From Pilimelia columellifera (GTDB lineage Bacteria > Actinomycetota > Actinomycetes > Mycobacteriales > Micromonosporaceae): 64,000 bases of DNA. This document shows positions 61,112 to 64,000 of the stretch, piece after piece. The stretch spans positions 62,001 to 126,000 of the forward strand of contig NZ_BAAARY010000010.1 in NCBI RefSeq assembly GCF_039532605.1. Reading direction: 5' to 3'. The notes under the pieces are model-generated. The model saw only the letters and a list, made by a program, of their open reading frames with translations, was not told the DNA's origin and ran no database searches. The number at the start of each line of letters is the position of its first letter. Positions within the stretch are counted from its first letter, which is position 1. Both the position numbers and the translations under genes were made by a program.

Positions 61112-62637
61112 CGTGGCCTCCTCGTCGTCGTGCGGGCCGGTTCCTGGTCTCCGTGATCGCCATGCCACCGCGCCAGCCGGCCGGCGCGGTCGACGGCCCG
61201 GAGCCGTCGTTCGGTCTCGTCCCGCACGGTCGGGGTGGTCAACACCAGCAGCTCGTCGCCAGCGCGGAGCCGGGTCTCGGGACTGGGCACCAGCGTCGAC
61301 CGGGCGTTGACCACCAGCATGACCGCGGCCGGCGGGGGTAGCCGCAGCTCCGCCAGGTAGACGCCGCGTAGCCGGGAGCGCGGACCGACGGTGAGGTGGA
61401 CCAGGTCGGCGTCCATGGTGTCCAGCGGAGCGACCTCCACCCGCAGCTCCGCGCCGGGCGGACGCGGGCCAAGTCGCAGGCGCCGGGACAGCCACGGCAG
61501 CGGCGGCGCCTGGATCGCGGTGAACACCACCACGAGCACGAAAACGATGTTGAACACCCGCTGGGCGCCCGGGGTGGCGGCCACGATCGGGATGGTGGCC
61601 AGGACGATCGGCACCGCGCCCCGTAACCCTGCCCAGGACAGGAACGCCTGCTCCCGCAGCGGGACGCGGAACGGCGTCAGCGTCACCAGCACCGAGATCG
61701 GTCGGGCTACCAGCAGCAGTGCCGCCCCGACGGCCAACGCCGGCAGAACCGCGCCCGGCAACTCCGCCGGCGACACCAACAGGCCGAGCATGACGAACAG
61801 CCCGATCTGGGCGATCCACCCCAGTCCCTCGGCTACCGACTGGGTGGCCCGCCGGTGCGGCAGGCCGGAGTTGCCGAGCACCAGCCCGGCCAGGTAGGCG
61901 GCGATGAACCCGCTGGACTGGGCCAGCCCCGCCGCCGCGAAGGCGAGCACCCCACACGCGACGGTCGCGATCGGGTAGAGGCCGGAGGTCGGCAGGGTCA
62001 GCCGTTTCATCAGCCAGACGCCGGCGACGCCGATCGTCCCGCCGACCACCGCGCCGGCCGCCAGCTGGTACGCCATCTGCGCCAGCATCGCCGGTGGCGA
62101 CACCGCGTCCAGGGACACCGCGCTGAACGCCAACACGAGGATGAACGTCGGCGCGTCGTTGAGGCCCGACTCCGCCTCCAGCAGGTTGCTGAGCCGGCGT
62201 GGCAGCGGCACCGACCGCAGCACGGAGAACACCGCCGCGGCGTCTGTGGAGGACACGATCGCCCCGAGCAGCAACGACAACTGCCAGTTCAACCCGACCA
62301 GGTAGTGCGCGGCGACGGCGGTGAGCCCGACGCTGACGAACACCCCGACGGTCGCCAACGCGGACGCCGGGCCCAGCACCCGTCGCACGTCCGAGAGCCG
62401 GGTGGAGAGCCCGCCGTCGACCAGGATCACCGCGAGCGCGGCGAGCCCGAGGGACTGCGCCAGGGCCGCGTCGTCGAAGGGCAATCCCAGCCCACCCTCA
62501 CCGAGCAGCACCCCGACGCCGAGGTAGGCCAGCAGCACCGGCATCCCCGCCTTGGCCGCCAGCCGGGCCGCCCCGACGCTGACCAGGGCCACCAACGTCC
62601 CCACGGCCAGCAGCAGGTAGAGCGACGGGAGCGTCAT
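60955..62637 (-). CDS. Potassium/proton antiporter, CPA1 type with RCK_C domain
   Basis: 560 residues from the ATG at 62637. About 12 membrane helices of the sodium/proton exchanger fold include LVDGGLSTRLSDVRRVLGP, IVSSTDAAAVFSVL (ion-binding acidic residue) and LSWAGLRGAVPIVLATIPI. After the membrane part, an RCK_C/TrkA-C domain carries MDADLVHLTVGPRSRLRGVY and LRAGDELLVLTTPTVRDE, as in NhaP2/CvrA proteins. The family-like sequence ends near DRAGRLARWHGDHGD; the last 60 residues are Arg/Ser/Pro-rich and overlap the KhtT-like gene, so the original stop may have been lost. Confidence 0.9.
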   Translation of the reverse strand: MTLPSLYLLLAVGTLVALVSVGAARLAAKAGMPVLLAYLGVGVLLGEGGLGLPFDDAALAQSLGLAALAVILVDGGLSTRLSDVRRVLGPASALATVGVFVSVGLTAVAAHYLVGLNWQLSLLLGAIVSSTDAAAVFSVLRSVPLPRRLSNLLEAESGLNDAPTFILVLAFSAVSLDAVSPPAMLAQMAYQLAAGAVVGGTIGVAGVWLMKRLTLPTSGLYPIATVACGVLAFAAAGLAQSSGFIAAYLAGLVLGNSGLPHRRATQSVAEGLGWIAQIGLFVMLGLLVSPAELPGAVLPALAVGAALLLVARPISVLVTLTPFRVPLREQAFLSWAGLRGAVPIVLATIPIVAATPGAQRVFNIVFVLVVVFTAIQAPPLPWLSRRLRLGPRPPGAELRVEVAPLDTMDADLVHLTVGPRSRLRGVYLAELRLPPPAAVMLVVNARSTLVPSPETRLRAGDELLVLTTPTVRDETERRLRAVDRAGRLARWHGDHGDQEPARTTTRRPRWRSNESPCPASESATASPPATAPGSASSAGLTAAATSPSTDVTTPRQSTPA

Positions 62638-62846
62638 GACCCCACCGGCACGCTGTGGCGCCATTCCGCGACGTTCATCAGCCATCCTTCCGACGGCCCC
62701 GGTCGGCCGTCCGCGTTGGTCAACCATCGCCTGGCGACAATGCTCGGGGCAATCCGGGCGGACCCTCATTCGACGTCGGATGATGTGCCCAAAGATGGGG
62801 GTCAGCCCCGATGTCGGCCCGGTGTGCGGCGGGCGACGCTGGGTGA

Positions 62847-62881
62847 ACTGGCGGGCCGGTCGGTCCGACCGGCCCGCCAGT
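62847..62881. promoter_or_regulatory. Perfect 17-bp inverted repeat in a divergent promoter region
   Basis: Arms 62847-62863 and 62865-62881 are exact reverse complements around a single T. It lies in the 297-bp interval between the antiporter (leftward) and the sensor kinase (rightward), 53 bp before the kinase start. A stem this strong would normally be read as a terminator, but no gene ends here. It may be an operator or a leader structure. The rest of the interval shows nothing else I can name. Confidence 0.6.
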
Positions 62882-62934
62882 CCACCGTCGGGCGGAGATA
62901 GTGGGAGGCGCGACGGGAAGGAGGTCGGCGTCCG

Positions 62935-63891
62935 GTGTCCCTGTTCTGGCGGGTGTTCCTCATCAACGCCGCTGTGCTCACCGCGGCCACCGCGCTGGTC
63001 CTCCTCGGCCCGGTGTCCGTGTCGACACGGTTCGTCCTGACGGAGGCGCTCATCCTCGGCGGCGGCCTCGTCGCCATGCTGGTCGCCAACGCCCTGCTGC
63101 TACGGGTCGGCCTGGCGCCGTTGCAGCGACTCACCCGGGCCATGGGCACCATCGACCTGCTCAAACCCGGCCCCCGGCCGACGGTCGCCGGTCACGCCGG
63201 CATCGCCGACCTGATCGCGACCTTCAACGCCATGCTCGACCGGCTGGAGTCCGAGCGGGCGACCAGCAACGCGCGGGCGTTGTCGGCGCAGGAGGACGAA
63301 CGTCGTCGGATCGCCCAGGAGTTGCACGATGAGGTCGGGCAGACCCTCACCGCGGTGCTCCTGGAGCTCAGACGGGTCTCCGACCATGCGCCGCCGCAGC
63401 TTCGCGACGACCTGCGCCAGGTGCGGGAGATCACCCGGGAGAGCCTCGACGAGATCCGCCGGATCGCCCGCCGACTGCGGCCGGGGGTGTTGGAGGAGCT
63501 GGGTCTGCTGGCGGCGCTGCGCTCGCTGTTCGGTGAGGTGTCCCACCACAACGGCCTGACCCTGCGACGCGATTTGGCCACCGACCTCCCAGCGCTGGAC
63601 GACGCCGCCGAGCTGGTCATCTACCGGGTCGCTCAGGAAGGGCTCACCAACGTGGCCCGGCACGCCGGAGCCAGCCGCGTCGACTTCTCGCTCCAACCGG
63701 TCGGCGGCGGCGTCCAGCTCCGCATTCGCGACAACGGCAGGGGAACCGGTGATGCCCCCGAGGGCGCCGGTATCCGCGGCATGCGCGAACGCGCGCTGCT
63801 GGTGGGCGCCCGGCTCAGCGTCGGACCGGCCGACGGCGGCGGGACGCTGGTCCAGTTGGACGTCCCCGGCCGACCGGGGAGGGCCGCGTGA
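62935..63891 (+). CDS. Sensor histidine kinase, NarL/HisKA_3 type
   Basis: 318 residues, GTG after AAGGAGG. Two N-terminal membrane helices (FLINAAVLTAATALVLLG and a second ending ANALLLRVG) enclose only a short external segment, followed by a HAMP-like region (LQRLTRAMGTIDLL). The phosphorylated histidine is in RRRIAQELHDEVGQTLTAVL. The ATPase N and G boxes are RVAQEGLTNVARHAG and DNGRGTGDAPEGAGIRGM. The small external loop suggests it senses the membrane or an internal cue. Its stop overlaps the response regulator start by GTGA. Confidence 0.95.
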   Translation: MSLFWRVFLINAAVLTAATALVLLGPVSVSTRFVLTEALILGGGLVAMLVANALLLRVGLAPLQRLTRAMGTIDLLKPGPRPTVAGHAGIADLIATFNAMLDRLESERATSNARALSAQEDERRRIAQELHDEVGQTLTAVLLELRRVSDHAPPQLRDDLRQVREITRESLDEIRRIARRLRPGVLEELGLLAALRSLFGEVSHHNGLTLRRDLATDLPALDDAAELVIYRVAQEGLTNVARHAGASRVDFSLQPVGGGVQLRIRDNGRGTGDAPEGAGIRGMRERALLVGARLSVGPADGGGTLVQLDVPGRPGRAA

Positions 63892-64000
63892 GCGCACCCA
63901 CCCGGATCCTGCTCGCCGACGACCACGCGCTGGTCCGCCGGGGCGTCCGGCTGATCCTCGACAACGAGCCGGACCTTGTCGTCGTGGCTGAGGCCGGCGA
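63888..64000 (+). CDS. LuxR-type response regulator (3' end missing)
   Basis: Only the first 37 codons lie in the window. The GTG at 63888 overlaps the kinase stop. TRILLADDHALVRRGVRLIL is the start of a receiver domain with the acidic pair that binds magnesium. Pairing with a HisKA_3 kinase predicts a C-terminal LuxR/NarL DNA-binding domain beyond the window. Confidence 0.9.
   Translation, partial: MSAPTRILLADDHALVRRGVRLILDNEPDLVVVAEAG

Overview
The window is very GC-rich DNA with codons strongly biased to G or C in the third position, many GTG starts, and same-strand genes that overlap by GTGA or ATGA. It encodes a mycothiol S-conjugate amidase, which occurs in actinobacteria, together with a GerW-family sporulation protein, an amphi-Trp protein, a Tat-exported DUF1906 protein and a collagen-like secreted protein. 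I infer a filamentous, mycothiol-producing actinomycete. A Micromonosporaceae-like genome is my best guess, but the sequence alone does not prove it. There is one tRNA, no rRNA, and no sign of prophage, insertion sequence or CRISPR.

1-25.6 kb: a truncated membrane protein, tRNA-Leu(UAA), a Bax-inhibitor-1 family protein, then a block that from memory matches M. tuberculosis Rv1074c-Rv1084 in order. That block is thiolase, SGNH hydrolase, cystathionine beta-synthase (cbs), cystathionine gamma-synthase/lyase, greA, a DUF4307 protein, mca, a small membrane protein and a thioredoxin-domain DUF255 protein. Inserted into it are a winged-helix (AlkZ-like) protein, the collagen-like protein, msrA, a regulator/MFS pair, a HIT protein, an amidase, threonine ammonia-lyase, a trypsin-like protease and a large GGDEF-EAL protein.

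25.6-37 kb: purK and purE, a 1,580-residue zinc-ribbon multi-pass membrane protein, UDP-glucose dehydrogenase and a FadE25-like acyl-CoA dehydrogenase, then an ArsR/AHSA1 pair and an AraC/GyrI-type regulator.

37-44 kb: a Tat-exported DUF1906 protein, then a minus-strand sulfur assimilation operon: cysE, cysK, sulfite reductase, a 56-residue zinc-ribbon protein, cysH and a CbiX-like chelatase. A 36-codon ORF upstream of cysE, ending in closely spaced cysteine codons and apparently leaderless, looks like a cysteine-sensing leader. Together with cbs, the gamma-synthase and mca, sulfur and thiol metabolism is a clear theme of the window.

44-64 kb: amphi-Trp protein, GH15 glucoamylase/trehalase-like enzyme, a GntR/ABC exporter operon, a SWIM-type protein whose zinc motif lies out of frame, a secreted protein of unknown function, GerW family, aquaporin, DUF305 lipoprotein, RecQ, a cysteine-containing HTH regulator divergent from two hemerythrin genes across a perfect 16-bp palindrome, RtcB, an FAD monooxygenase/TetR divergent pair with two operator-like sites, a CPA1-type antiporter with a TrkA-C subunit, and a NarL-type two-component system cut by the window end.
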